A stretch of DNA of 64,000 nucleotides from Streptomyces sp. NBC_01233 (GCF_035989305.1 NZ_CP108514.1:5498501-5562500); one strand, 5' to 3'. Positions 41,593 through 50,360 are shown, numbered from the stretch's first letter. Made by a program: numbers and translations. The notes: generated by a model from the letters alone, not told the origin.

Positions 41593-42350
41593 CCATGCCT
41601 CCCCACGACGTCACACCGATCACCGAGCACTCGTATGTGCCACATTCCGCTGGAGCTACCGTGTCCCAATACGACGATGTCTGGCTGGTCATACCGGCCT
41701 ATAACGAGGGCCAGGTGATCGCCGACGTGGTCGAGGGGGCCCGCAAGACGTTCCCCAACATCGTCGTCGTCGACGACGGCAGCACCGACGACTCGGCCAA
41801 GCACATAGCGACGACCGGCGCCCACCTGGTGCGCCACCCGGTCAACCTCGGCCAGGGCGCGGCCCTCCAGACCGGCCTCACCTACGCGCTCGCCCAGCCC
41901 GGCGCCCGCTACTTCGCCACCTTCGACGCCGACGGCCAGCACCAGACCAAGGACGTCGAGACGATGGTCGCGGTGCTCCGCCGCGACGAGGCCGACGTCG
42001 TGCTCGGCTCCCGCTTCATCGAGCAGAACGGCCAGGTGCCGTGGATCAAGCAGGTCGTGCTGCGCACGGCCGCCGCCGTCAGCCCGACCGCGCGCAAGCT
42101 CAAGCTCACCGACGCGCACAACGGTCTGCGCGTGCTGGGCCGGGAGGCCGCCGAGCAGCTGAACATCACCATGAACGGCATGGCCCACGCGTCCGAGCTC
42201 GTCGGCTTCCTCGCCGGCTCCACGCTGCGCGTCACCGAGGTACCGGTGGACATCCTCTACACCGACTACTCACGCGCCAAGGGTCAGTCCCTGATCAACG
42301 GCGTCAACATCCTTTTTGACATTTCGCTGCGGGAGCGTGGGCGTCGATGA
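41589..42350 (+). CDS. GT2 glycosyltransferase, dolichyl-phosphate-mannose-synthase-like
   Basis: 253 residues. After a 25-residue start comes VWLVIPAYNEGQVIADVVEG, VVVDDGSTDDSAKHI, RHPVNLGQGAALQTGL and the metal motif in FATFDADGQHQTKD, then VVLGSRFIEQ and DAHNGLRVLGR. This is the DPM1-type group that joins a sugar to a polyprenyl phosphate in the cytoplasm. It has no C-terminal membrane helices, so the next gene's product (DUF2304) may hold it at the membrane. It overlaps the flippase gene and the DUF2304 gene by 4 nt each. Confidence 0.88.
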   Translation: MTMPPHDVTPITEHSYVPHSAGATVSQYDDVWLVIPAYNEGQVIADVVEGARKTFPNIVVVDDGSTDDSAKHIATTGAHLVRHPVNLGQGAALQTGLTYALAQPGARYFATFDADGQHQTKDVETMVAVLRRDEADVVLGSRFIEQNGQVPWIKQVVLRTAAAVSPTARKLKLTDAHNGLRVLGREAAEQLNITMNGMAHASELVGFLAGSTLRVTEVPVDILYTDYSRAKGQSLINGVNILFDISLRERGRR

Positions 42351-42787
42351 AGTACTTCTGGATCCAGCTGCTGCTGATCGTCGGCTCGGTGTCGATGGCA
42401 CTGATGTTCATCCGGACCTGGGGCCAGGCGAAGAACCGGGCGTGGAAGCGGATCGCGTTCTCGGCGTTCGTCATCGTCAACGTGTACGCGGTCCTCCGCC
42501 CGACCGACGTCACCTGGCTCGCCCAGCAGCTGGGCGTCGGCCGTGGCACCGACCTGGTGCTGTACGTGATGGTGCTCGCGATGGGCTTCCTCACCCTCAA
42601 CACCTTCCTGCGCTTCCGCTCGCTGGAGAAGAAGATCACCGACCTCGCCCGGACGGTGGCCATCAACGAGGGCGTCCGGCACAACGACGAGCGTCTGGGT
42701 GCGGACGCCGTCGTGGCGCAGGCCGCCGCCCCGGACTCCGCCGCCGGTGCCAAGGCCGAGGCCGACTCCCACTCCGTGAAGGCCTGA
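42347..42787 (+). CDS. DUF2304-family small membrane protein
   Basis: 146 residues. Three hydrophobic helices (WIQLLLIVGSVSMALMFI; IAFSAFVIVNVYAVL; LVLYVMVLAMGFLTLNTFL) are followed by a helical segment RFRSLEKKITDLARTVAINE and a low-complexity Ala-rich tail. DUF2304 proteins are commonly encoded next to GT2 enzymes of the DPM1 kind, as here. A role as membrane partner or flippase subunit is inferred. It overlaps the GT2 gene before it by 4 nt. Confidence 0.85.
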   Translation: MKYFWIQLLLIVGSVSMALMFIRTWGQAKNRAWKRIAFSAFVIVNVYAVLRPTDVTWLAQQLGVGRGTDLVLYVMVLAMGFLTLNTFLRFRSLEKKITDLARTVAINEGVRHNDERLGADAVVAQAAAPDSAAGAKAEADSHSVKA

Positions 42788-42792
42788 AGTCC

Positions 42793-43692
42793 ATGGTGAC
42801 CTTCGACTTCATGCTCCCCTACTACGGGGACGTGCAGCTGATGCAGGACGCCGTCCGCAGCGTCCTGGCGCAGACGGACCGCGACTTCCGCCTCGTCGTC
42901 ATCGACGACGGCAAGGAGCCCGACGTACCCGGCTGGTTCGCGCAGCTCGGTGACGACCGGGTCCACTACACGCGCAACGAGCAGAACCTCGGCATCACCA
43001 AGAACTTCCAGAAGTGCGTGCGGCTGTCCGAGGCCGACTACGTCGTCATCATGGGCTGCGACGACCTGCTGCACCCGCACTACCTGGAGACCGTGCGAGG
43101 GATCGTCGGGGCCCACCCGGGCATCGGCATGGTCCAGCCCGGTGTCGAGGTCATCGACGGCGACGGCCAGGTGACGGCGGGTCTCGCGGACAACACCAAG
43201 AAGCGGCTGTACGCACCGCAGGTGAAGGGCCGTCGGCTGATGGCCGGTGAGGAGCTGGCCGCCAGCGTGCTGCGCGGCAACTGGCTCTACTTCCCGTCGA
43301 TCGCCTGGCGCGGCGAGGCCCTGCGCAAGGTGAACTTCCGCGACGACTACTCGGTGATCCAGGACCTCGCGCTCGTCGTCGACCTGCTCGAAGACGGCGA
43401 GCAGATGGTCATCGACAACTCCACCACCGTGTTCCAGTACCGCCGCCACGCGGTCAGCGAGTCTTCGGTGCAGGCCTTCTCCGGCACCCGCTTCGCCGAG
43501 GCCGAGCGGTACTTCTCCGCGGTCGCCGCGCGCATGGACGCCCGCGGCTGGCCGAAGGCGGCCCGTGCGGCGCGCTTCCACAGCGCCTCCCGTCTGCACG
43601 CGCTGACGATGCTCCCCGGAGCCCTGCGCCGCGGACACAAGGAGGGCGCTCGTACGCTGGCGAAGCACGCCTTCACCTCCGGCCAGAACTGA
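42793..43692 (+). CDS. GT2-family glycosyltransferase
   Basis: 299 residues (MVTFDFMLPYYGDVQLMQDA). GT-A fold: LPYYGD...VRSVLAQTDRDFRLVVIDDG, then NLGITKNFQKCV and the metal-binding YVVIMGCDDLLHPHYLE. It ends in a basic helical part (GALRRGHKEGARTLAKHAF). The donor is unknown; dTDP-L-rhamnose from the neighbouring rfb genes is a candidate. The ATG at 42793 lies 5 nt after the DUF2304 stop, with GAAGG about 9 nt upstream. Confidence 0.87.
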   Translation: MVTFDFMLPYYGDVQLMQDAVRSVLAQTDRDFRLVVIDDGKEPDVPGWFAQLGDDRVHYTRNEQNLGITKNFQKCVRLSEADYVVIMGCDDLLHPHYLETVRGIVGAHPGIGMVQPGVEVIDGDGQVTAGLADNTKKRLYAPQVKGRRLMAGEELAASVLRGNWLYFPSIAWRGEALRKVNFRDDYSVIQDLALVVDLLEDGEQMVIDNSTTVFQYRRHAVSESSVQAFSGTRFAEAERYFSAVAARMDARGWPKAARAARFHSASRLHALTMLPGALRRGHKEGARTLAKHAFTSGQN

Positions 43693-43708
43693 GCCGACTC
43701 CGCCCACC

Positions 43709-45568
43709 ATGAAACGGACTGAGATGACACACCTGGCCCCCGAGGAGGTCGGTGAGGCCGGCGCTCCGGCGCAGCGGCCTGCCGAACCGGCGCAAGGCAA
43801 GAGCCACTTGTCCCCCTCCCGGAGCGAGGCGTGGCTGTCCCGGCGGTGGGTGCTGGTCCTGGCCGAGGTCGTCGTCAGTCTGGTGGCAGCCCTCGGGTTC
43901 ACGCTGCTGAGCACGCACATCAGCGTGAACCCGCTCGTCCGCATCGGTCAGGTCAGCGGTCTCGCCAAGCTCCAGATGTACGCGGCCGTCCTGGGCCTGC
44001 CGCTGCTCGCGATCCTGCTCTACACCGCCTACCGCGGCACCCTGCACCGCCGCCAGCTGGCGAAGCGCCTGGTGTGCGCCGCCCTGGCCGGTCTCGCCAC
44101 CGGTGTGGTGGCGGGCGGAGTGGTCGTCGCGCTGCGCGGTACGCCCTGGGGCCTCGGCGGCCAGGAGGGCGACCCGAGCGCCCTGATCGCCATGGCCAAC
44201 TCCTTCCTGCACGGCGAGGGTCCGTCGGGCATCTACCCGCCGCTCTTCCCCGGTCTGATGGCCGTCTGGGCGAAGCTCCGCTACGACGGTGCCGGCGGGG
44301 CCGGGTTCGCCCTCAAGGACTTCCAGATCTTCTTCACCGCCATCGCGGGCCCGATGACGTACCTGGCCTGGCGGCTGCTGCTCCGGCCGTTCTGGGCGCT
44401 GCTGATCGCCGTGCCGTCGGCCGTCCTCTTCATGGACCCGATCCGTCCGTACAGCCACGCCAGCATGCTCGTCCTGCTGCCGCTGCTCGGCTACACCCTG
44501 CGCGAGATGCGCCGCTGCGGTGACCGGCCGCTGCGCGCGACGCTGCTCCGCGGCGCGGTCCTCGGCCTCGTCTTCGGCGTGGTCTTCCTCTGGTACTCCG
44601 GCTGGTACGTCTGGGCCGCCCCCGGCGTCTTCCTGCTGGCGCTGTGCGTGTTCCCGTGGCGCGCCGGCAAGACGGTGGTCAAGCGGGCCGCCGCGTTCGT
44701 CGGCGCCACCGTGCTGACGGCCGGCGTCGTGGGCGCCCCGCTGATCTACCAGATGGCCCGGCTCGGTTCCCAGACCCCGGACCGCTACGCGTTCCTGGCC
44801 GTGTACGTCGACCCGGCGTACGTACTGGGCTGGGTGTCCGACCGTTCCGGGAAGCTGGAGTACCAGACCTGGCCGGCGGCCGGCGAGATGGCCGGCCAGA
44901 GCGGCTTCGCCCTGCTGCTGCTGTTCGCCGTGGGCCTGGGCGTCGGCCTGGGGCTGCGCAACATCATGGTCCTCACCGCCGCCGCCACGCTGGCGGGTGC
45001 CTGGCTGGCGCGCTTCTGGTTCGCCTCGCACATGGCGCACGACAAGGCCGTGCAGCTCTTCCCGCGCACCACCTGGATCATCATGTACTGCCTGATGATC
45101 CTGGCCGTCCTCGGCATGATGGCGGTGGTCGACCGGGGCTCCGGCTGGGCCGAGCGCACCCTGCGGCCGAGCGGTGCGGCCCCGGCTGCCCGCGTCGTGC
45201 CCCGGCGGGTCGTCGCGCAGCTCGCGGCCGGCATGGTGTGCGCGATCGCCCTGTTCGCCACGATGGGCGCGTCCTGGTCGGTCAACCGGTACATGCCGCA
45301 GTCCGACAACATGACGATGGGCATCGACGCCTGGCGGGCCCACACCATCAAGAAGGCGGACGGCACCTGCCCGCGCTTCGCGCCGGACAAGAAGAAGTGC
45401 GCGGACATCGTCACGAACGACTGGAAGCAGAACGCCGACGACGGCGAGATCTGGTGCGGTGGCATCGGCCCGTTGAACTGGCAGGCCGTCTGCGGGCGCA
45501 AGGCGCCGGCGTCGGAGCTGAAGAAGGAAGAGCAGGAGCAGAAGGAGCGGGAGAAGGCGAAGAAGTAG
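43709..45568 (+). CDS. AftA-like GT-C membrane glycosyltransferase
   Basis: 619 residues. A cytoplasmic Pro/Ala-rich start (to 45) is followed by about 11-12 helices. The first large outer loop holds WGLGGQEGD (Asp typical of GT-C enzymes) and SGIYPPLFPGLMAVW. Then come DFQIFFTAIAGPMTYLAWRL, a PYSHASMLVLLPLL line and VVFLWYSGWYVW. This order resembles the N-terminal domain of mycobacterial AftA, which puts the first arabinofuranose on galactan. The C-terminal AftA domain is missing; instead there is a short outer tail with four cysteines and a Lys/Glu-rich end. ATG 43724 is an alternative start; neither has a good ribosome site. Confidence 0.68.
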   Translation: MKRTEMTHLAPEEVGEAGAPAQRPAEPAQGKSHLSPSRSEAWLSRRWVLVLAEVVVSLVAALGFTLLSTHISVNPLVRIGQVSGLAKLQMYAAVLGLPLLAILLYTAYRGTLHRRQLAKRLVCAALAGLATGVVAGGVVVALRGTPWGLGGQEGDPSALIAMANSFLHGEGPSGIYPPLFPGLMAVWAKLRYDGAGGAGFALKDFQIFFTAIAGPMTYLAWRLLLRPFWALLIAVPSAVLFMDPIRPYSHASMLVLLPLLGYTLREMRRCGDRPLRATLLRGAVLGLVFGVVFLWYSGWYVWAAPGVFLLALCVFPWRAGKTVVKRAAAFVGATVLTAGVVGAPLIYQMARLGSQTPDRYAFLAVYVDPAYVLGWVSDRSGKLEYQTWPAAGEMAGQSGFALLLLFAVGLGVGLGLRNIMVLTAAATLAGAWLARFWFASHMAHDKAVQLFPRTTWIIMYCLMILAVLGMMAVVDRGSGWAERTLRPSGAAPAARVVPRRVVAQLAAGMVCAIALFATMGASWSVNRYMPQSDNMTMGIDAWRAHTIKKADGTCPRFAPDKKKCADIVTNDWKQNADDGEIWCGGIGPLNWQAVCGRKAPASELKKEEQEQKEREKAKK

Positions 45569-45581
45569 CCTTCGTCCCGAC

Positions 45582-45625
45582 CGAGGACCCCCGTCCCGCA
45601 CATCGCTGCGGACCGGGGGTCCTCG
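45582..45625 (+). terminator. Terminator closing the rhamnose-glycan operon
   Basis: CGAGGACCCCCG (45582-45593) pairs with CGGGGGTCCTCG (45614-45625), and within it TCC..GCA pairs with TGC.GGA. It starts 14 nt after the stop at 45568. Confidence 0.9.
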
Positions 45626-45742
45626 CGTATCCGTACCCCTGTTCGCCCGAGACCGACCCCCCTGATCGGGCCGGCACCGGCGGCCAGTAGCATCCGGCCG
45701 GTCAGCCATTACTTCTGGCATCACAACAGGGGCGGGGACAAC

Positions 45743-48364
45743 TTGAAACTAGGTCGTGTGCGCGGGACGGCTCTGGCCGCCGCGCTCGGGGTCGTTGCAG
45801 TGCTCGGCATCCAGGGCATCGCCAGCGGAACGGGTTCCTCCGACGGGGGAGAGGTATCGCCCTACAGCACCCGCGCCCGCGAGAAGGGTCCGGTCGAGGG
45901 CGAGCTGCACCGGCTCGCGCTGAAGCCCAAGGGCAGGGGCGAGGCCGTCCTCTCCCAGCAGGGCACGGAACCCTTCGGGCTCCTCGGCGTCTCCTGGAGC
46001 GACCCCGAGGCCGAGGTCAAGGGGAAGATCGAGGCCCGCACCCGCGACGCCGACACCGGCAAGTGGTCGAAGTGGGTCGAGCTGGAGCAGGCCGAGTCCG
46101 GCCTCGACGGCAAGCGCCCCGGGCTGCGCGGAGCCACCGAGCCGGTCTGGGTCGGTCCGTCCGACGGCGCCGAGGTGCGGGTGTCCGGCGGCGCCGAGCT
46201 GCCCGCCGGCATGGAACTGAACCTGGTGGACCCGGGTGCCGGCGGCGCGAAGGCCAAGAAGAAGGGCAACCTGGGCCTCGGTCCGGCTGCCTTCGCCCTT
46301 CCCGCGGACGACCCCGTGCCGGTCCCGGCGACCCCGCCGACCACGCCGGGACCGGAGTCGACCGCCCCGCGGCCGGACGTGGTCTCGCGCGTGCAGTGGG
46401 GCGCGGACGAGTCCCTGAACAACGAGGGCCCGATCTACCTCGCCGGAGCGAAGATCAAGGCGGTCTTCGTCCACCACACCGCCGCCACCACGCCGTACGA
46501 GTGCTCCGAGTCCGCTGCCATCGTCCGGAGCATCCACAAGTACCACGTGGAGATCGAGAAGTGGCGCGACCTCGGCTACAACTTCCTCGTCGACAAGTGC
46601 GGCACGGTCTTCGAAGGCCGTCAGGGCGGTGTGGACCAGCCCGTCCAGGGCGCGCACACCTACGGCTGGAACTCCGAGTCGACGAGCGTCTCGATCCTCG
46701 GTGACTACACGAACGCGGGGGCCTCGCCCGCCGCGCTCGAAGCCGTCTCCAAGGTCGCCGCGTACAAGCTCGGCCAGTACGACGGCGACATGAACGGCAC
46801 GGCGACGCTGACCGCCGGCGCCACCCAGAAGAACTTCTTCGGCAAGAGCTACACCGAGAAGCAGACTTACGAGTTCAAGTCGCTCTCGGGCCACCGGGAC
46901 GGCTTCAACACCCAGTGCCCGGGCAACTCCCTCTACCCGCAGCTGGAGGCGCTCCGCCAGACGGGCCCCGCGGCCCAGCTGAAGCTCGCCTCGGTGAACG
47001 GGGCGCCGGCCGTGCCGGGCGCCACCTACCCCGGCGGCGCGGCCCTGACGGTCGACTGGAGCACCAGCACGGCCAGTGGCGCGCTGAACAAGTTCGAGCT
47101 GCTGGTGGACGGTGAGGCCGCCGCCGTCACCGACGCCGCCGCCCGCAAGGCGACCGCGGTCGTGACCAACGGCAAGCACGAGGTCCGGGTCCGCGCGACC
47201 GCCGCGAACGGCAAGGTCTCCACGAGCCTCGCGGTCACCGTCGAAGCGGACGTCAAGGGCGCCAAGTTCGTCCCCCTCGCGCCGAAGCGCCTGATGGACA
47301 CCCGTACCGGCCTGGGCGTCCGCTCCGGCCCCGTGGGTACCGCCGGCGTGGTCACCCTGCCGGTGGCCGCCGCCACCGGTGGCACGCCCACCGCGGTGGT
47401 GCTGAACGTGACGGCGACCAACCCGACGCAGCCGAGCTTCGTGTCGGTGTACCCGAGCGGGACGACCCGCTCCAGTGCCTCGAACCTGAACTTCACCCCG
47501 GGCCAGACGATCCCCAACCTGGTGGTCGTGCCGGTCATCAACGGGAGCGTCAGCTTCTACAACAACCAGGGCAACGTCGACCTGATCGCGGACATCACCG
47601 GCTACTTCACCTCCGAGGGTGAGGGCGCCACGCAGACCAACTTCGGCCCGAAGCGGCTGATGGACACCCGTACCGGCCTGGGCGTTCCGGCCGGCCCGGT
47701 CGGCACCGCCGGCGTGGTCACCCTGCCCGTGGCGGGCGTCGACGGCATCCCGGCCACCGGCGTCAAGGCCGTGGTGCTGAACGTGACGGCGACCAACCCG
47801 ACGCAGCCGAGCTTCGTGTCGGTCTTCCCGAGCGGGACCACGCGCTCCAGTGCCTCGAACCTGAACTTCACCCCGGGCCAGACGATCCCCAACCTGGTGG
47901 TCGTCCCGGTGGTGGACGGGAAGGTCAGCTTCTACAACAACCAGGGCAACGTCGACCTGATCGCGGACATCACCGGCTACTTCTCGGACGGTGCCGAGGG
48001 CGCCGTGCACGCGAACTTCGGCCCGAAGCGCCTGATGGACACCCGCACGGGCCTCGGCGTCCGGCAGGGCCCGGTCACCGGGGGCGGCGTGGTCACGCTG
48101 CCCGTGGCGGGCGTCGGCGGCATCCCGGCCACCGGGATCAAGGCCGTGGTGCTGAACGTGACGGCGACCAACCCGACCGAGGCGAGCTTCGTGTCGGTGT
48201 TCCCGAGCGGTACGACGCGCTCCAGCGCCTCGAACCTGAACGTCACGGCCGGCCTGACGATCCCCAACCTGGTGGTCGTCCCGGTGGTGGACGGCAAGGT
48301 CAGCTTCTACAACAACTCCGGTTCCGTGGATCTCATCGCGGACATCACGGGGTACTTCAGCTAG
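45743..48364 (+). CDS. Secreted peptidoglycan-recognition N-acetylmuramoyl-L-alanine amidase with three C-terminal modules
   Basis: 873 residues from TTG 45743 (GGGG site upstream). A signal peptide (LAAALGVVAVLGIQGIASG) is followed by an N-terminal sandwich region (to about 200) and the PGRP/amidase_2 domain (about 210-415). The zinc ligands are in VFVHHTA and SLSGHRDGFNTQCPGNSL, and GYNFLVDKCGTVFEGRQGG is the family core. After an Ig-like part there are three modules of about 110 residues (each with KRLMDTRTGLGV, VVLNVTATNPT, TRSSASNLN and DLIADITGYF). It should cut or bind peptidoglycan outside the cell; the modules may hold it on wall glycan. It is separated from the glycan operon by a terminator. 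Confidence 0.9.
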   Translation: MKLGRVRGTALAAALGVVAVLGIQGIASGTGSSDGGEVSPYSTRAREKGPVEGELHRLALKPKGRGEAVLSQQGTEPFGLLGVSWSDPEAEVKGKIEARTRDADTGKWSKWVELEQAESGLDGKRPGLRGATEPVWVGPSDGAEVRVSGGAELPAGMELNLVDPGAGGAKAKKKGNLGLGPAAFALPADDPVPVPATPPTTPGPESTAPRPDVVSRVQWGADESLNNEGPIYLAGAKIKAVFVHHTAATTPYECSESAAIVRSIHKYHVEIEKWRDLGYNFLVDKCGTVFEGRQGGVDQPVQGAHTYGWNSESTSVSILGDYTNAGASPAALEAVSKVAAYKLGQYDGDMNGTATLTAGATQKNFFGKSYTEKQTYEFKSLSGHRDGFNTQCPGNSLYPQLEALRQTGPAAQLKLASVNGAPAVPGATYPGGAALTVDWSTSTASGALNKFELLVDGEAAAVTDAAARKATAVVTNGKHEVRVRATAANGKVSTSLAVTVEADVKGAKFVPLAPKRLMDTRTGLGVRSGPVGTAGVVTLPVAAATGGTPTAVVLNVTATNPTQPSFVSVYPSGTTRSSASNLNFTPGQTIPNLVVVPVINGSVSFYNNQGNVDLIADITGYFTSEGEGATQTNFGPKRLMDTRTGLGVPAGPVGTAGVVTLPVAGVDGIPATGVKAVVLNVTATNPTQPSFVSVFPSGTTRSSASNLNFTPGQTIPNLVVVPVVDGKVSFYNNQGNVDLIADITGYFSDGAEGAVHANFGPKRLMDTRTGLGVRQGPVTGGGVVTLPVAGVGGIPATGIKAVVLNVTATNPTEASFVSVFPSGTTRSSASNLNVTAGLTIPNLVVVPVVDGKVSFYNNSGSVDLIADITGYFS
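47284..48358 (+). repeat. Three near-identical ~330-bp repeats within the amidase gene
   Basis: Units 47284-47609, 47648-47983 and 48022-48358 encode the C-terminal modules. Long stretches are identical at the DNA level, for example around GTGCTGAACGTGACGGCG in each. Silent sites are conserved too, which points to recent duplication or gene conversion. Confidence 0.9.
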
Positions 48365-48365
48365 T

Positions 48366-48424
48366 GGCGTGAACACGCCTTTTTGCAGGTGAGGGGCTCC
48401 ACGCCGCAAGGTGCGGAGCCCCTC
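48366..48424 (+). terminator. Two terminators after the amidase gene
   Basis: GGCGTG-AA-CACGCC followed by TTTTT (48366-48384) is a classical terminator with a very small loop. A second stem GAGGGGCTCC/GGAGCCCCTC (48391-48400 with 48415-48424) follows. Confidence 0.9.
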
Positions 48425-48467
48425 GCGCATGTCGGGGCAGGGAACGGAAACAGGGGACACAGGGGAC

Positions 48468-49568
48468 ATGGGGAAGAGCGAGGACGACAGGGCGGGCATC
48501 TCCGACGAGGAGCTGGCCCGGTTCATGGAGCAGGCCGCCCGGGGCGCGGGGAACGCCCCGACGGAGCCCTCCGCGCGGGCGCGGATGGTGACCGAACGGC
48601 TGCGCGCCACGCAGGGGCAGGAGCCGCCGGGGTGGCGGACCGGTCCCGCACGGCGGGAGCGCCGGCGCCCCGGGCGGCTGGGGGCCGCTCTGGCCGTCCT
48701 CGGCGTCGCCGGGCTCGCGCTGATCGCCGTACGGCCCGAGCTGGTGATCGACCGGCTCACCGGCAAGACCGAGGCCCGCCAGGAGGCCCGGAACGCCGCT
48801 CCGCTGCCCGGGGAGTCCGGACGTCCGACCGCCCCACCGCCGTCGACGGCGCCCGACCAGCCGACCCTGCAGGAACCTTTCCGCGGCTCCCCGGCCCTCC
48901 AGTGGGCCGACGGGGCCGCCGGCATCGAGGTCCCCGCGGCCACCGCCGTCGGCGGGATGTCCCAGCAGCAGGTCGCGGACGCCCTGGAGAAGGCCAGACA
49001 GTTCCTGATCGCGACCAACCTCGACCCGGCGACCCTGCGCGGGGAGCGGCCGGCCGCCGCCCTGGCGATCCTGGACCCCCGGCAGCCGGACGTCCCGCAG
49101 CGGCTGGAGCAGTCCCTGGCGAAGCCCACCGCGGAGAACACCCCGGTGCTGCTCTTCACCCGCTTCGACCAGGCGAAGGTCAAGCCGGTCGGCGACGTCG
49201 TCAAGGTGCGCGGCAGCATGCGCGCGGAGCAGGGGGAGCCCGGGGAACTCCTCGTGGTGACGGACTACACCTTCGTCCACCCCATGACGGACGGGGGCAC
49301 GAGCGTGCAGCGCACCATCGTGCGCCGGCAGGTCACCCTGAGCCTGCTCGACCCGGCGCGCTGGGAGGCCACCCGGGGCAGGCTCCAGCTGCGCAAGTAC
49401 GTCTCGGAGTGGTCGAACGTCGAATGCGACTCGGCCGACGGCTTCCTGCACCCGGACTTCCCGCGGGAGGCGCCGGCCGGGCCGGCGCCCACCGGGCCCG
49501 CCGTGGATCCGTACGACCGCAGCAGGGACATCAAGGGCGAAGGGTGCGGGACGGTCACCCGCTCCTGA
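48468..49568 (+). CDS. Membrane-anchored or secreted hypothetical protein
   Basis: 366 residues from ATG 48468 (AGGGGAC just upstream). A cytoplasmic, Glu/Arg-rich N terminus of about 85 residues resembles the DEELARFMEQAARG start of small membrane regulators. One helix (LGAALAVLGVAGLALIAV) is followed by a Pro-rich linker and an outer domain (about 145-340) with WADGAAGIEVPAATAVGGMS, VADALEKARQFLIATNLDP and a late VECDSADGFLHPDFPRE. No family was recognised. It is flanked by terminators before and the rpsJ promoter after, so it is probably a single gene at the island's right edge. Confidence 0.7.
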   Translation: MGKSEDDRAGISDEELARFMEQAARGAGNAPTEPSARARMVTERLRATQGQEPPGWRTGPARRERRRPGRLGAALAVLGVAGLALIAVRPELVIDRLTGKTEARQEARNAAPLPGESGRPTAPPPSTAPDQPTLQEPFRGSPALQWADGAAGIEVPAATAVGGMSQQQVADALEKARQFLIATNLDPATLRGERPAAALAILDPRQPDVPQRLEQSLAKPTAENTPVLLFTRFDQAKVKPVGDVVKVRGSMRAEQGEPGELLVVTDYTFVHPMTDGGTSVQRTIVRRQVTLSLLDPARWEATRGRLQLRKYVSEWSNVECDSADGFLHPDFPREAPAGPAPTGPAVDPYDRSRDIKGEGCGTVTRS

Positions 49569-49608
49569 CCGGGGGAGGAGCCCCGCCGGGCGATGCGCGT
49601 GCTGCGGT

Positions 49609-49636
49609 TTGACCACTCAGCGTGGCGGGGTATTCT
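49609..49636 (+). promoter_or_regulatory. Promoter of the S10 operon (rpsJ)
   Basis: -35 TTGACC (49609-49614), 16-nt spacer and -10 TATTCT (49631-49636), the same -35 as the rpsL promoter. The start near 49643 gives a leader of about 395 nt. Confidence 0.65.
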
Positions 49637-50037
49637 CTTCGGCCCGATTGGCCAGGTACGTGCCTCGTATGGCAGACTACTCAAGTTGCTCGGCTGAGTG
49701 CCGATGCTGCGCGCCTCCCGCCGGGAGGACCGGAAGCGAGTCCCACAGTACTCGTCGTTCTTAATCTGCCTCTCGGGGCAGCAATGGGGGCGGACGTACG
49801 GGAATCTTCTGGGAAGTGTCAGCACGGTGCCCACCAGGCACTCGGTGGGTGTTTCTCCCCCGAAACGCGGTCACAGGGACCGCACCCCCTTGGACGAGGG
49901 AATTTCCGTATGGGAATTTTCTGTAGAGGGAGTGCGACACGCCCGACCGCGTGGGTCGGAGAGGGGCCGCGGGATCCGTCCCGCAGCCGACCGAGAGCCA
50001 GAGCGTTTCCACATACAGACAGGACTACGGAGTAGCC
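49637..50037 (+). promoter_or_regulatory. Long structured leader of the S10 operon
   Basis: About 400 nt with no gene. Hairpins seen by eye are CCCACC...GGTGGG followed by TGTTTCT (49830-49856, terminator-like), GCGGTC-N5-GACCGC (49867-49883) and CCGACC-GCGTG-GGTCGG (49943-49959). The last belongs to the 25-nt motif (49935-49959) that also occurs in the rpsL leader. Direct repeats GGGAATTT lie near 49899 and 49913. Several ribosomal operons are controlled through such leaders by one of their own proteins; which one acts here is not known. Confidence 0.6.
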
Positions 50038-50346
50038 ATGGCGGGACAGAAGATCCGCATCCGGCTCAAGGCCTACGACCACGAGGTCATCGATTCCTCG
50101 GCGAAGAAGATCGTCGAGACGGTGACGCGCACTGGTGCGTCGGTCGCGGGCCCGGTGCCGCTGCCCACTGAGAAGAACGTGTACTGCGTCATCAAGTCGC
50201 CGCACAAGTACAAGGACTCGCGCGAGCACTTCGAGATGCGCACGCACAAGCGCCTGATCGACATCCTCGACCCGACCCCCAAGACCGTTGACTCGCTGAT
50301 GCGCCTGGACCTTCCGGCCGGCGTTGACATCGAGATCAAGCTCTGA
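50038..50346 (+). CDS. rpsJ: Ribosomal protein uS10
   Basis: 102 residues ([20 protein letters not shown]). It is part of the small-subunit head and, as NusE, of antitermination complexes with NusB. First gene of the S10 operon. The ATG at 50038 has GGAG 7 nt upstream; a longer frame to 49951 crosses the leader and is rejected. rplC starts 14 nt after it. Confidence 0.97.
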   Translation: MAGQKIRIRLKAYDHEVIDSSAKKIVETVTRTGASVAGPVPLPTEKNVYCVIKSPHKYKDSREHFEMRTHKRLIDILDPTPKTVDSLMRLDLPAGVDIEIKL

Positions 50347-50360
50347 GAGGCGTCGAGAAG

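Noticed and set aside
45749..49219. An 1156-codon minus-strand frame opposite the amidase gene
   Set aside because: Antisense shadow; repeated segments simply mirror the three modules.
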